This document shows positions 26,599-36,715 of a DNA stretch of 64,000 nt, one piece after another. The notes under the pieces are model-generated. The model was not told where the DNA came from. It saw only the letters and a list, made by a program, of their open reading frames with translations, and searched no databases. Each line of letters starts with the position of its first letter. Position 1 is the first letter of the stretch. This DNA is from Endozoicomonas ascidiicola (GTDB lineage Bacteria > Pseudomonadota > Gammaproteobacteria > Pseudomonadales > Endozoicomonadaceae), in assembly GCF_001646945.1 (NCBI RefSeq), contig NZ_LUTV01000006.1:30972-94971 (forward strand). Direction: 5' to 3'. The position numbers were made by a program, and so were the translations under genes.

Positions 26599-26666
26599 TA
26601 CAATACCAATCAACATTACATTGCGCCGGCCACCATTCAGCCAGCAAAGCCATGGAGACTTATATC

Positions 26667-29600
26667 ATGAACGGAAGCATACCAGCAGCTCACCTCTCTG
26701 GACAAGCTAGTCTCGAGAGCCTAATCGAAGTGACAAAGATTGACCCAGCATCAATCACATCCTCAAGCAAGCGTGTTTCAATAGACGATAAACCACTTGA
26801 AATAAATGCAAAGCGAACACTACTGAGTTCACGCCATATTGCTAAGGTAGAAAACACTGCGGAATCAAATTGTTCAGAATTCAACACCCTGTTATCCATA
26901 ATCAACAAAAAACCATTATCCCCCCTTCAGTTCATCACACTCACCAAACTGGTTGACGTAAACCCGGAACTCTCACTGAATCCGGAGCTGTTAAGCCCTG
27001 ATGATAGAGTATGGTATGAAAATATTCAGAAGCCCTTAAAAGAATACAACCCAACGTTGCTGGCTACCCTACCGGAAAAATTAAAACATCCCAATATTTG
27101 CCTCAAGTATCTGAACCAGGCTCCGGACAATCTCAAATATATCCCAGCCGAGTATTACCCGAGATTTCAGAATGAAATCTTAGATATAAAACCTTCGGTG
27201 TTAGCAGGAATTGTCAATGAACTTAACCAACAACAACTAGAGGCCCTGATTTCTATAAACTACTCATGGATAAAACACATACCTGAAGCACAACTGACCA
27301 CTGCCCTATGCGACTCTTTTTGCAAAATAGCCCCGCAGGCATTCGAGTTACTACCGGCTACATTCCAAACCGCTCGACTGAAGCAAAGATATCTGCAGAG
27401 CCATTCCATATTGCCTGCCAACTCCATTACGAACCATTCAGATGATTATCATTCATGCCTGAAGCGTGTAACCTCACTGCCAAGTAAATTTAAAGAAATC
27501 CCAGAGCATTTTCAAACAGCGCAGTTTTTACTGACATGTGCAGATCAGTATGAGAAAAATTTATCCCAATGCTGGGGTAAGGGTATGATGGATTATGGAC
27601 TGAGAAACTTCTTAAAAAATGTACCTGTTGAAAAATGCTCTGAGGCCCTGATTGACCGCATTTTCACGATGAATCAATACAAACTTGAGACACTTCCTGA
27701 AACATTGAAAAACACAGCCCGATATGAGCTGGCCTGTCAGAATGATGGATTATCTCTGGCTGAAGTTCCGTCAGATCTGATAACCTCAACACTGTCACAG
27801 CTTGCCTGTCAGAATAACGGACTGGCACTGCAATCTGTACCTGAGCCATACAAAACTGCCGCCCTTTGTAAATTAGCATGTTCTCAAAATGGCATGGCTC
27901 TTCAATACGTTCCTGACGCATGGAAGACTGAAGAAATTTGCACCATTGCCTGCTCGCAAGATGGTAACGCCTTAGTACATGCGCCTGAAAGCGTCAGAAA
28001 TTTCGAGCTTTGTGTCACCGCATTACAGCATTGTAGTGGCTGGGTTATTCATGAACTGCCTCCGGAAATAAAGAAGGATGAACGCCTACTCGAACATATA
28101 GAGAGCCTTGAGGCATTGTTCTATCAACCATGGGAAGTAGAAGGCTTATCGTTTCTCCACTGGACTGATGACAAAAAAAGACAACGCTGTCACCAGCATA
28201 TCGAAAAGGGGGGAGCTCTTTCCAGAGTACCAAAAAAATACCGGGACAATGCTCTGTGCTCCAGGGCTGTAGAACGGGCTTTAGACCCCGCCACTGTGTT
28301 GCCTTCAGTTCCCGACAATGTTTTATCTGACTCGCGTTTTCAACAGCTTTGCCAAAAACAGCTCCATGATATGGATTATCAGCAATACTTTGGCAACAAA
28401 AACAATACTGCATCACTGCAAAGCTATTATCATCCTAACCTACTCAGCCTGAATTCACAGTTGGCAATGATTTGCGGCTCATCGTCCGATGAAGAAAAAC
28501 GTCAATGGCTTCATAATGTTTACTCAGATAAACAAGAGCAAGTCACCACTCGACAAAACCTCTGCAGTCAAGTAAACCCGTTGAACCGAGGGTTAATCAA
28601 CAATCCGTTTGCTAAAGATCTGCTAGCCACTTGCTATCAAAATACAGCGTTCACTCCGTCACAATTAACGGTTGCGGATGAGCTTGAGGCTTGGATTAAG
28701 ACCCAATGCCAACATCCAGAAATATCAGCGCTGCCTGAAAACTTCTCTTTTCCCCCTGATACACAAAGAGCAGGAGGCAGGGCACTTAGAATTCCAACAG
28801 GAAAGCCAAACTGCCTTTATTTAAAACTTCAGCGGAAATCAGAACCATTGAACGAACTCCTGCGCGAAGGGTTTGTTCATCAATTCCTGGACAACAAAGG
28901 ATTACGCCAAGAATTAAAAAGTAATTATCCGTCTTTCACGGCATTTTATCGGATTTCTGTTGAACAACTGCCGGTGAAGCCAGACAGCTTTGACGACGCT
29001 CTTGAAATAGAAGACATTGATGGCCATTCATACGTAACCGCATACTATTACCAAGCTTCAGCAAATTACGTCACCTATGCTCACCAGCCTGACAACGCAG
29101 CGACAAACCCTTTTCAACAGCCAGAAGAAGGCATTCTAAAAGCCTGCCATGATATAGGTCGGTTTATGAACTGGGGAATGCTTCATACCTCTTCCCTGCC
29201 TGCCTTTCATGATACAGACAGTGGGCGCACATTTCTGTTCACACATTCTCTATTGGGTTATCAGCGTGAAGATAAGGCACCAGGCACCTATCCATACCCA
29301 GGCAAATTTGGAGCCTGGAACAGCACCGCTACAGAGCAACCGGACTTTGGCTACACGGGCTTTCGGGATATCGGAGATTATGAAAAATTTGGCCATGTGA
29401 ACAGTTATTTCAAAGCAGTCGATTGCCGACGGGAAACGCATCCAGAACAAGTCAACCAATGCCTGGCCTTCGCTAACTGCATGATGGACAACCTACTGGC
29501 CGCACTCCTTATTCGATCACGACTTCGACAGCATTCATCTGGCTACCACTATAAAAATAACGCATCCATAACAGAAACGGCCAATTTTATCAGCGCAACC

Positions 29601-29978
29601 ATCACAGCCTTTATGGAGGGGATGGGCAGAAGCGCGTCTCTATCACAACACTTATTATTAACTGAGGACGCCTGTCAGCAATGGCTGACCCGATGCGCTG
29701 AAGAAATACTGTACTGGACAGCACGTCAGCCCTCAGAACGCCACTACCCCGATCCCTGCAAAACAGCACCTGACAAAGACTGTTACAGTGAGCATCTCAA
29801 GCACTATAAAATAGCGGACTCACTTTATCCGGAAGACAATTCTTCCCATAGGGTATCAGGTCCGGGTGATTATCATAACTGTAACGGGAAGCTTAACCTG
29901 GGAGGGCAAAACGCCATGCTTCCTTTGCTTACCTTAACCAATGGTTTGTTCAGGCTGGCAACTCGCCTCTTTGTTTAA
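26667..29978 (+). CDS. Large protein with DUF4116-like repeats, putative effector
   Basis: 1103 residues from the ATG at 26667 (GGAG nine bases upstream); the open frame extends back into the MITE at 26577, so that longer start is unlikely. Residues about 350-455 contain repeats of the form LACQNNGLALQSVPEPYKTA, close to the DUF4116 pattern, and more diverged LxxxPxxx repeats lie before and after them. Residues about 705-1000 are a separate unrecognised domain. Its LYLKLQRKSEPLNELLREGF could be the beta-3 Lys and alpha-C Glu of a kinase-like fold, but no clear catalytic loop is seen. There is no signal peptide. Similar repeats occur in proteins of host-associated bacteria and giant viruses; function is unknown. 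Confidence 0.65.
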   Translation: MNGSIPAAHLSGQASLESLIEVTKIDPASITSSSKRVSIDDKPLEINAKRTLLSSRHIAKVENTAESNCSEFNTLLSIINKKPLSPLQFITLTKLVDVNPELSLNPELLSPDDRVWYENIQKPLKEYNPTLLATLPEKLKHPNICLKYLNQAPDNLKYIPAEYYPRFQNEILDIKPSVLAGIVNELNQQQLEALISINYSWIKHIPEAQLTTALCDSFCKIAPQAFELLPATFQTARLKQRYLQSHSILPANSITNHSDDYHSCLKRVTSLPSKFKEIPEHFQTAQFLLTCADQYEKNLSQCWGKGMMDYGLRNFLKNVPVEKCSEALIDRIFTMNQYKLETLPETLKNTARYELACQNDGLSLAEVPSDLITSTLSQLACQNNGLALQSVPEPYKTAALCKLACSQNGMALQYVPDAWKTEEICTIACSQDGNALVHAPESVRNFELCVTALQHCSGWVIHELPPEIKKDERLLEHIESLEALFYQPWEVEGLSFLHWTDDKKRQRCHQHIEKGGALSRVPKKYRDNALCSRAVERALDPATVLPSVPDNVLSDSRFQQLCQKQLHDMDYQQYFGNKNNTASLQSYYHPNLLSLNSQLAMICGSSSDEEKRQWLHNVYSDKQEQVTTRQNLCSQVNPLNRGLINNPFAKDLLATCYQNTAFTPSQLTVADELEAWIKTQCQHPEISALPENFSFPPDTQRAGGRALRIPTGKPNCLYLKLQRKSEPLNELLREGFVHQFLDNKGLRQELKSNYPSFTAFYRISVEQLPVKPDSFDDALEIEDIDGHSYVTAYYYQASANYVTYAHQPDNAATNPFQQPEEGILKACHDIGRFMNWGMLHTSSLPAFHDTDSGRTFLFTHSLLGYQREDKAPGTYPYPGKFGAWNSTATEQPDFGYTGFRDIGDYEKFGHVNSYFKAVDCRRETHPEQVNQCLAFANCMMDNLLAALLIRSRLRQHSSGYHYKNNASITETANFISATITAFMEGMGRSASLSQHLLLTEDACQQWLTRCAEEILYWTARQPSERHYPDPCKTAPDKDCYSEHLKHYKIADSLYPEDNSSHRVSGPGDYHNCNGKLNLGGQNAMLPLLTLTNGLFRLATRLFV

Positions 29979-30181
29979 AAACGCAGAAGTTCCAGATGAA
30001 TAAGCTGTAAAGGGCATAAGGGTAGAAGCCGTTAGAAAAATACCAAGCGATTCGTTCACCTTGAGTGCTAACGGTGGTATGTTTTTAATACCTCTACCCT
30101 AAGAAGCTAACGTAATCAGCTTCTCACCTGTCCATCCCATCTAGTGCAGCTGATTACGGCATCAGTTTTCGCTTTACCGCC

Positions 30182-31621
30182 TCAAGCCGTTCCACCAACG
30201 GTAATTTCATCAATCTTCAGGGTTGGTTGGCCAACCCCAACAGGCACAGACTGACCATCCTTACCACAAACGCCAACGCCAGGATCAAGCTCCAGATCAT
30301 TTCCAACCATGGAGACTTTATTCATCACATCAGGGCCATTACCTATTAACGTTGCGCCTTTCACCGGTACTGTCTTTTTGCCATTTTCAATCAACCAGGC
30401 CTCACTGGTCGAAAACACAAATTTGCCCGATGTAATATCCACCTGACCACCGCCCATGTTTTCCACATAAATGCCTTTTTCGACAGAGCTGATAATCTCT
30501 TCCGGATCATACTGCCCTGGTAGCATATACGTGTTCGTCATTCTCGGCATAGGCAGATGGGAATACGACTCTCGACGACCATTACCCGTGGACTCAACAC
30601 CCATCAGCCGGGCATTCAGCTTATCCTGCATGTAACCTTTGAGAATACCGTTCTCAATCAGCACGGTATTTTCTGTCGGCACCCCTTCATCGTCCATATT
30701 CAACGAGCCACGGCGACCACCTAACGTACCATCATCCACAATCGTACAATGGGGAGATGCGACTCGCTCACCGATACGGCCGGCGTAAGACGAAGAACCT
30801 TTACGGTTAAAATCACCTTCCAATCCGTGCCCGACTGCTTCATGGAGCAATACACCGGACCAGCCAGCGCTCAGCACCACCGGCATAGTGCCCGCCGGTG
30901 CGGCAACAGCCTCAAGATTGATCATGGCCTGACGCACGGCTTTTCTGGCAAACTCCAGACCGGCGTCGTTCAATAAAAATTGCAGATAATCACCACGACC
31001 ACCACCGCCAGCCGAACCTCTTTCAATTCGCCCATCTTTCTCTGCAATAACACTGACGTTTAAGCGTACCAATGGCCGAATGTCCGCCGCTAATGTGCCA
31101 TCAGAAGCCGCCACCATCACCACCTCATGCACACCCGCCATGCTCACAGTCACCTGCTTTACGCACGGATCCGCTTTACGGGCTGCCTGATCAAGCTTCT
31201 TTAACAGGTCCACTTTATCCGCACTGGTTAAAGAATCCAGCGGGTTTGAAGCACCATATAATGCCAATGGCTGGCTGCGCTGCCAGGCTTGAACCTGCTT
31301 TTGCTGACCAATACGGGCAATACTTCGGGCCGCACCCGCCGCCTGCTCCAGCGCAGGTAGAATAATTTCATTGGAATAGGCAAAACCGGTTTTCTCACCA
31401 CTCATGGCGCGAACCCCAACGCCGCTGTCGACGTTAAAGCTGCCTTCTTTGACGATACCGTCTTCCAACACCCAGCTTTCATGGCGCATGGATTGGAAAT
31501 AGAGGTCAGCCGCATCCACATTGTGGCCAAGTATGCTGTCCAGAATCCTGCTGAGCTCCTGATCGCCAATATTGGCAGGGGTCAGCAGTTGATCACGGGC
31601 GGTGGTAATAATATCGGACAT
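30182..31621 (-). CDS. tldD: Metalloprotease TldD
   Basis: 479 residues, as in E. coli TldD. With PmbA/TldE it forms a Zn-dependent protease that trims unfolded peptides and matures some modified peptides; tldE is not in this window. The [12 protein letters not shown] motif holds the HExxxH zinc ligands, and [22 protein letters not shown] is strongly conserved. In many gammaproteobacteria tldD follows yhdP; here an efflux module and a YceI-like gene lie between them. Confidence 0.96.
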   Translation of the reverse strand: MSDIITTARDQLLTPANIGDQELSRILDSILGHNVDAADLYFQSMRHESWVLEDGIVKEGSFNVDSGVGVRAMSGEKTGFAYSNEIILPALEQAAGAARSIARIGQQKQVQAWQRSQPLALYGASNPLDSLTSADKVDLLKKLDQAARKADPCVKQVTVSMAGVHEVVMVAASDGTLAADIRPLVRLNVSVIAEKDGRIERGSAGGGGRGDYLQFLLNDAGLEFARKAVRQAMINLEAVAAPAGTMPVVLSAGWSGVLLHEAVGHGLEGDFNRKGSSSYAGRIGERVASPHCTIVDDGTLGGRRGSLNMDDEGVPTENTVLIENGILKGYMQDKLNARLMGVESTGNGRRESYSHLPMPRMTNTYMLPGQYDPEEIISSVEKGIYVENMGGGQVDITSGKFVFSTSEAWLIENGKKTVPVKGATLIGNGPDVMNKVSMVGNDLELDPGVGVCGKDGQSVPVGVGQPTLKIDEITVGGTA

Positions 31622-31756
31622 AATGAACGGCTCACTCCGGGCTGTTTTTTTATTGCAGTATTTATTCGCAAATCCGAATCGCTGTGCACCATTTTATCCC
31701 AGAGGGATTGTTTCGGGAAATACTAACTCAACTTGTTATCGGAAACTCTCTGTAAA

Positions 31757-32353
31757 CTATCGTTCCATACCATTGAGAAATGCAGAAACAATGGTATGCA
31801 CTCTGACCTTTAACTCTTCACCTTTCGGCACCGGCTGCCTTTCAATCACCTGCGGCCAAAACAAGCGCCCCTGAAACAAACTGATATAAATATTTGTGAC
31901 GACCTTCAAATCCATGACTTTCAACTTCCCTGCCACCATGGCTTCTTGCATCCAGAGAGTGATTTTTTTGGTGCTGTAGAGCGATCGAATCAGCTTCTCC
32001 GCCAACTCTGGCTGACGCATAAACTCCATAACAATAGTCCGGGACAAATCAATACCCTATCCCTGATAAAGCACTTCTGCCTCCTGCAACGTAATGATGT
32101 ACAGCTGATCGTAAAGGCTCACTTCCGGCACAAAAGCGTAACGTACTGACTGATCAATAGACGACTGAATCACCGTTAACACCGCTTCAAACAACAGCTC
32201 CTTACTGTCGAAATGTCGATACAAGGTACGCTTGGACACTTCTGCAACGGCACTAATACGATCCATATTGGCCGCAAGGAAACCATGTTCCGCAAACTCG
32301 GCCTTTGCTGCCTCGATAATCGCCTGATGTTTCTGCTCTGATCGCTTCAACAC
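31757..32353 (-). pseudogene. TetR-family repressor interrupted by an in-frame amber codon
   Basis: A 198-codon TetR/AcrR-type frame with one TAG at 32057-32059, between ...EVLYQG and GIDLSRTIV. Residues 1-98 hold the helix-turn-helix (ISAVAEVSKRTLYRHFDSKELLFE), and the rest is the ligand-binding half (MEFMRQPELAEKLIRSLYSTKK...). Both parts are in the same frame, so this is a single substitution, not a frameshift. It is divergent from the RND efflux genes with a palindromic operator between, so it was surely their repressor. The 98-residue product would lack the dimerisation region. Read-through by a suppressor tRNA or a sequencing error is possible. Confidence 0.85.
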
Positions 32354-32401
32354 CGCTCTCCCACAGTGAATACGTACTATCTCACGCGCACTGGCTTACA
32401 T

Positions 32402-32423
32402 AAGTACACTTGCGAGTTTACTT
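32402..32423. promoter_or_regulatory. Palindromic operator between tetR and the RND genes
   Basis: Half-sites AAGTACACT (32402-32410) and AGTTTACTT (32415-32423) are inverse copies with one mismatch, separated by TGCG. Size and position between divergent genes fit a TetR-family binding site. The assignment is by inspection. Confidence 0.6.
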
Positions 32424-32486
32424 TAAACCGTTGCAAATCAAAAATAGCCGCAAAATATCGACTTAAATTTCTTTGGAGTGTCAGCG

Positions 32487-33623
32487 TTGACCACACTGAA
32501 CCAGTTCAAACCCGGACGGTTTGCTATCCCTCTCGTATTATCAGCATTGCTGATCACTGGCTGCCAGCAAGAAGCCAGTGATGTGGTTGCTGCACCGGTA
32601 ATTCAGCCCGCTCTGACAGAAGTCATCACTCCGGGAGCCAATGATGATCTTACCTTCAGCGGTGTCATTCGTGCCTCCGAGCGTGCGGAAATCTCGTTTC
32701 GCATTAACGGCCTGCTCACCAATATTCTGGTGGAAGAAGGTGATCACGTTAAGCAGGGCCAGACTTTGGCCATTCTGGATTCACGAGATGCTCAGACCAA
32801 CCTGAAGTCCGCAGAACTGGAATTGCAAAATACACAAGACGATTATCGTCGTGCAAAAGCCATCTTTGAAAACAGTCGCGCTATTTCGAAAAGTGATCTT
32901 GATGCGATCACCACTCGCTACAATCTGGCCTCCAATCATGTGGACGAAGCAAAGCGTCAGTTGGAGTACACCACACTGAAAGCGCCGTTTACCGGTGTGA
33001 TTGGCCGCAAACTGGTGGACAACCATACGCAAATTCAGGCTAATGCCCCGGTGCTGATTCTTCACGATCTCAGCGATCTTGAAGTAGTGATCAACATTCC
33101 AGATCAAGTGATGTTATCTGGCCTTAATCAGCGCTCAGCGCTTGCCGAAATTTCTGGCATTCCAGAACAAACATTCAGTTTGTCAGTACGCACTTACGCC
33201 ACCGAAGCAGACCCAATCTCTCAAACCTATCCGATCGTACTGGGGTTTGATGACCTGAAAGGTTTCCGTGTTCTTCCCGGTATGGCGGTGAAAGTCATTC
33301 CAACCATCGCTGACAATACCACTGTTACAGGCTCTGCTATCTCCGTGCCACTCACTGCGATTGTGCCAGACAATCAGGGCAAACAATTTGTCTGGATCGT
33401 AGGCAGCAACAACAAAGTTGTGAAGCGATATATCGAACTGGGCAACCTGAGCAAGAACCGCGTCTTCGTTAACAAGAATCTGTCGTCTGGTGAGCGCGTG
33501 GTGATCGCCGGCGTTTCCAGCCTGAGAGATGGCATGGAAGTGCGTCCATACTCTGAACAGAGCTATGAACAGAGCTCTGATGAAAAAACCGAATCAGCTT
33601 CTCAGAAAAAAGCAGGAGCCTGA
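32487..33623 (+). CDS. RND efflux periplasmic adaptor lipoprotein
   Basis: 378 residues from a TTG at 32487 with GGAG eight bases upstream; GTG at 32478 overlaps that ribosome site. The signal peptide ends in a lipobox ITGC, so it is probably a lipoprotein anchored in the inner membrane. The order is lipoyl half (ILVEEGDHVKQGQTLAILDS), a short alpha-hairpin (LKSAELELQNTQDDYRRAKA...), then beta-barrel (YTTLKAPFTGVIGRKLVD). It links the RND pump to an outer-membrane channel. The pump gene follows after 3 bp; no tolC-type gene is present in the window. Confidence 0.92.
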   Translation: MTTLNQFKPGRFAIPLVLSALLITGCQQEASDVVAAPVIQPALTEVITPGANDDLTFSGVIRASERAEISFRINGLLTNILVEEGDHVKQGQTLAILDSRDAQTNLKSAELELQNTQDDYRRAKAIFENSRAISKSDLDAITTRYNLASNHVDEAKRQLEYTTLKAPFTGVIGRKLVDNHTQIQANAPVLILHDLSDLEVVINIPDQVMLSGLNQRSALAEISGIPEQTFSLSVRTYATEADPISQTYPIVLGFDDLKGFRVLPGMAVKVIPTIADNTTVTGSAISVPLTAIVPDNQGKQFVWIVGSNNKVVKRYIELGNLSKNRVFVNKNLSSGERVVIAGVSSLRDGMEVRPYSEQSYEQSSDEKTESASQKKAGA

Positions 33624-33626
33624 TCC

Positions 33627-36600
33627 ATGGATATCGCACGCTATACCATAGCCAAGCGAACCAGCATTTGGGTGATCATCGCCCTGACGCTGATCGGCGG
33701 CTACATCAGTTATTTAAAACTAGGGCGTTTTGAAGACCCGGAGTTTGTTATTCGCCAAGCGGTGATCAACACGCCCTACTCCGGAGCGACTGCTCAAGAA
33801 GTGGCTGACGAAGTCACCGATGTCATCGAAGGTGCTGTACAAACCCTTCAAGAGTTGAAAGAGGTGAAATCCGTGTCCAAACAGGGCATGTCGGAAGTCA
33901 CCGTTGAAATTAAGCTGGAGTTTGCCAGCAGCTCCGCAGATCTTCAGCAGGTCTGGGACAAACTGCGCCGTAAGATTGGTGATGTTCAACGACAACTGCC
34001 GCCCGGTGCCGGGGCTTCCATCGTTAATGATGATTTTTCCGATGTGTACGCTCTGTTCTTTGCCGTCACCGGCGAAGGTTTTACCGATAAGCAGTTGCAG
34101 GATTATGTCGATACCCTGCGCCGTGAAGTGGTTCTCGTACCCGGCGTTGCGAAAACAACGACCCTGGCAGAACAGCAAGAAGCGATTTTTGTTGAGATTT
34201 CCAGTGAGCGTATGGCTCGTTTTGGGTTGTCAGTAGAAAAAGTGCTGCAGGCCATTCAAAAACAAAATCTGGTCACCATTGCAGGCACTGTGGAAACCGA
34301 CTCCATGCGGATTCCGGTCATCCCATCATCCGCTATTGATTCATTTGATGATCTGAAGAATCTGCAAGTCGTTGTAGGTAACGACAACACCGTTCTGAAA
34401 CTGGGCGATATTGCGGATGTCACGCGAGGCTATCAGGAACCCGCCTCCATGCTGATGCGCTATAACGGCGAGCGGGCGGTTGGCTTTGGTATCTCCAACA
34501 TCACTGGCGGCAACGTTGTGGATATGGGCGATGCGGTGAAAGCTCGACTGGCAGTATTAGAAGGGCAACGCCCACTGGGTATGGAGCTGAACGTCATCTC
34601 CATGCAGTCCGATTCTGTTCGTGATTCCGTTGCCAATTTTATCGATAACCTGATTGCTGCGGTTGCCATTGTGTTTCTGGTACTGCTGCTGTTTATGGGG
34701 TTGCGCTCCGGCATTATTATCGGATTTGTATTGCTGCTAACGGTTGCTGGTACCCTTTGCATCATGCTGATCGAAGATATCGCCATGCAGCGTATCTCAC
34801 TCGGTGCTCTGATTATTGCCCTGGGCATGCTGGTAGATAATGCCATTGTGGTGACTGACGGTATTCTGGTTCGTCTTCAACAAAACCCAGACGAAGACCG
34901 CATGGCGCTGGCTTCCGAAATTGTTAAATCCACTCAATGGCCATTATTGGGCGGAACCGTGGTGGGCATCTGCGCATTCAGCGCTATTGGCCTGTCACCG
35001 TCGGATATGGGTGAGTATGCCGGCTCATTGTTCTGGGTCATTCTCTACTCCATGCTCCTGAGCTGGGTGTTTGCCGTCACCGTTACGCCCATGCTCTGCC
35101 ATGATTTCCTGAAGGTAAAGACGACAACAGCAGGACAGCAACCCGGTCGTATGGTGTCTGCCTACAAAGCGCTGTTAATCTGGGTTCTGAACCATAAACT
35201 GATCAGCTCCGGTTTACTGTTGGCTACCATGGCTATCACGTTATGGGGCGTGCAATTTGTACCACCTGGGTTCATGCCGGAATCTCAGCGGCCTCAATTT
35301 GTTGTTGATGTCTATTTGCCCCAGGGCAGTGATATCAAGCGCACTGAAGCCATTGTTGCCAGCATAGAACAAGACGTGAAAGTCAAAGCAGGCATCAGCA
35401 ATATCACCAGCTTTATAGGCGGCGGTGGTCTTCGTTTTATGCTCACCTATGCACCGGAAGCTCGTAACCCAAGTTATGGTCAGCTGCTGATTGATATTGA
35501 TGACTACACCAAAATAGCGCCTCTGCTTGGCGAACTTCAGGCCGAACTGGATGCCAAATACACCGACGCGTCCATTAAAGTGTGGAAGTTTATGCTCGGC
35601 CGTGGTGGCGGTAAAAAGATTGAGGCTGGCTTCAAAGGTCCGGACAGCAATGTTCTGCGCCAACTGGCAGAGCAAGCTAAAGCCATTATGCTAAACGACA
35701 GCAACCTGATCGCTGTTCAGGATGACTGGCGACAGCAGATGCCGGTATTGCGTCCGGCGTATCTCGAAGACGAAGCCCAGCGATACGGTCTCACCACGCG
35801 AGAAATCAATCAGGCTATCTCGCAAACCCTTTCTGGCCGTAACGTGGGTGTTTATCGGGAAGGCGACGATCTGATTCCGATTGTGATACGTGCACCAGAA
35901 GATGAACGCAACCATCGTCGTGCCATCGAAAACACCGAAGTGTTTAGCCCAACGACTCAACAGTACATACCGGTCAGTCAGCTGATTGATGCTGTTGATG
36001 TCGTTTATCAGGACGCTATTCTTCGTCGCATCAATCGTATGCCAACCATTCTGGTTCAAGCCGACCCGGCACCGGGTATTGCCACTGGTGACGCATTCAA
36101 TAATGTACGCCGTAAAATTGAAGCCATTGAACGGCCTGCGGGCTATGAGCTGATCTGGTATGGAGAATACAAAGCCTCCAAAGACGCTAACGAAGGTCTG
36201 GCCATTTCGGCACCCTATGGCTTTGCAGCCATGATCCTTGCGGTGATCTTTATGTTCAACGCCATCCGTCAACCACTGGTTATCTGGCTAACCGCGCCAT
36301 TGGCTCTGGTGGGTGTGACTGCCGGTTTGATCCTATTTCAGACGCCGTTCGAATTTATGGCCATTCTCGGTTTTCTGAGTTTGATTGGTATGATGGTGAA
36401 AAACGCCATTGTGCTGGTTGATCAGGCTGATGCTGAAATTAATGCAGGCAAAGCCGCGTATTTTGCGATTATTGATGCCGCCATCAGCCGTGCAAGACCA
36501 GTACTGCTGGGTGCTTTAACGACCATTATGGGCGTGGCACCATTGCTGATAGATCCATTCTTTAAGAGCATGGCAGTGACTATCATGTTTGGTTTGTTGT

Positions 36601-36677
36601 TTGCGACCATTTTGACGCTTGTGGTTATTCCACTGTTCTACGCTATTTTCTTCCGCGTAAAAGCTGAAACTGTCTAA
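33627..36677 (+). CDS. RND efflux pump, hydrophobe/amphiphile exporter type
   Basis: 1016 residues, with transmembrane helix 1 near the N-terminus, helix blocks at about 335-540 and 860-1010, and two large periplasmic loops. Proton-driven export of drugs, solvents or lipids is likely. In the helix 4 motif GMLVDNAIVV the first AcrB proton-relay Asp (Asp407) is kept, but Asn takes the place of Asp408, a variant also found in some RND subfamilies. It forms an operon with the adaptor. Control is probably by the divergent TetR, which is broken. Substrates cannot be read from sequence. Confidence 0.93.
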   Translation: MDIARYTIAKRTSIWVIIALTLIGGYISYLKLGRFEDPEFVIRQAVINTPYSGATAQEVADEVTDVIEGAVQTLQELKEVKSVSKQGMSEVTVEIKLEFASSSADLQQVWDKLRRKIGDVQRQLPPGAGASIVNDDFSDVYALFFAVTGEGFTDKQLQDYVDTLRREVVLVPGVAKTTTLAEQQEAIFVEISSERMARFGLSVEKVLQAIQKQNLVTIAGTVETDSMRIPVIPSSAIDSFDDLKNLQVVVGNDNTVLKLGDIADVTRGYQEPASMLMRYNGERAVGFGISNITGGNVVDMGDAVKARLAVLEGQRPLGMELNVISMQSDSVRDSVANFIDNLIAAVAIVFLVLLLFMGLRSGIIIGFVLLLTVAGTLCIMLIEDIAMQRISLGALIIALGMLVDNAIVVTDGILVRLQQNPDEDRMALASEIVKSTQWPLLGGTVVGICAFSAIGLSPSDMGEYAGSLFWVILYSMLLSWVFAVTVTPMLCHDFLKVKTTTAGQQPGRMVSAYKALLIWVLNHKLISSGLLLATMAITLWGVQFVPPGFMPESQRPQFVVDVYLPQGSDIKRTEAIVASIEQDVKVKAGISNITSFIGGGGLRFMLTYAPEARNPSYGQLLIDIDDYTKIAPLLGELQAELDAKYTDASIKVWKFMLGRGGGKKIEAGFKGPDSNVLRQLAEQAKAIMLNDSNLIAVQDDWRQQMPVLRPAYLEDEAQRYGLTTREINQAISQTLSGRNVGVYREGDDLIPIVIRAPEDERNHRRAIENTEVFSPTTQQYIPVSQLIDAVDVVYQDAILRRINRMPTILVQADPAPGIATGDAFNNVRRKIEAIERPAGYELIWYGEYKASKDANEGLAISAPYGFAAMILAVIFMFNAIRQPLVIWLTAPLALVGVTAGLILFQTPFEFMAILGFLSLIGMMVKNAIVLVDQADAEINAGKAAYFAIIDAAISRARPVLLGALTTIMGVAPLLIDPFFKSMAVTIMFGLLFATILTLVVIPLFYAIFFRVKAETV

Positions 36678-36715
36678 AAAATGTTTAAGGGAAGTAGCGA
36701 GCAAGAACATACCAT

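Larger units (their letters stand above)
25728..26666. other. 939-bp gap filled with small mobile elements
   Basis: Between the second kinase gene and the 1103-residue protein there is no convincing gene. The gap holds a 123-bp MITE with target duplication, a ~91-bp inverted-repeat element, and a 132-bp MITE nested in a copy of itself. The promoter of the next gene must lie in the last element or in the ~60 bp after it. A minus-strand ORF at 25755-25994 runs into the MITE and is not supported. Confidence 0.75.

Noticed and set aside
26323-26600. Tandem AABB repeats resembling a CRISPR or satellite array
   Set aside because: Repeat ends are inverted and both levels have exact 9-bp target duplications, so nested MITE insertion explains them; there are no regular spacers.
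26577-26666. Longer start for the 1103-residue protein
   Set aside because: It would begin inside a MITE end; a ribosome site precedes the ATG at 26667.
31757-32353. Two separate small genes, or a frameshift, in the TetR region
   Set aside because: Both halves are in the same frame with only a TAG between; the second has no ribosome site and forms the expected C-terminal half of the same TetR protein.
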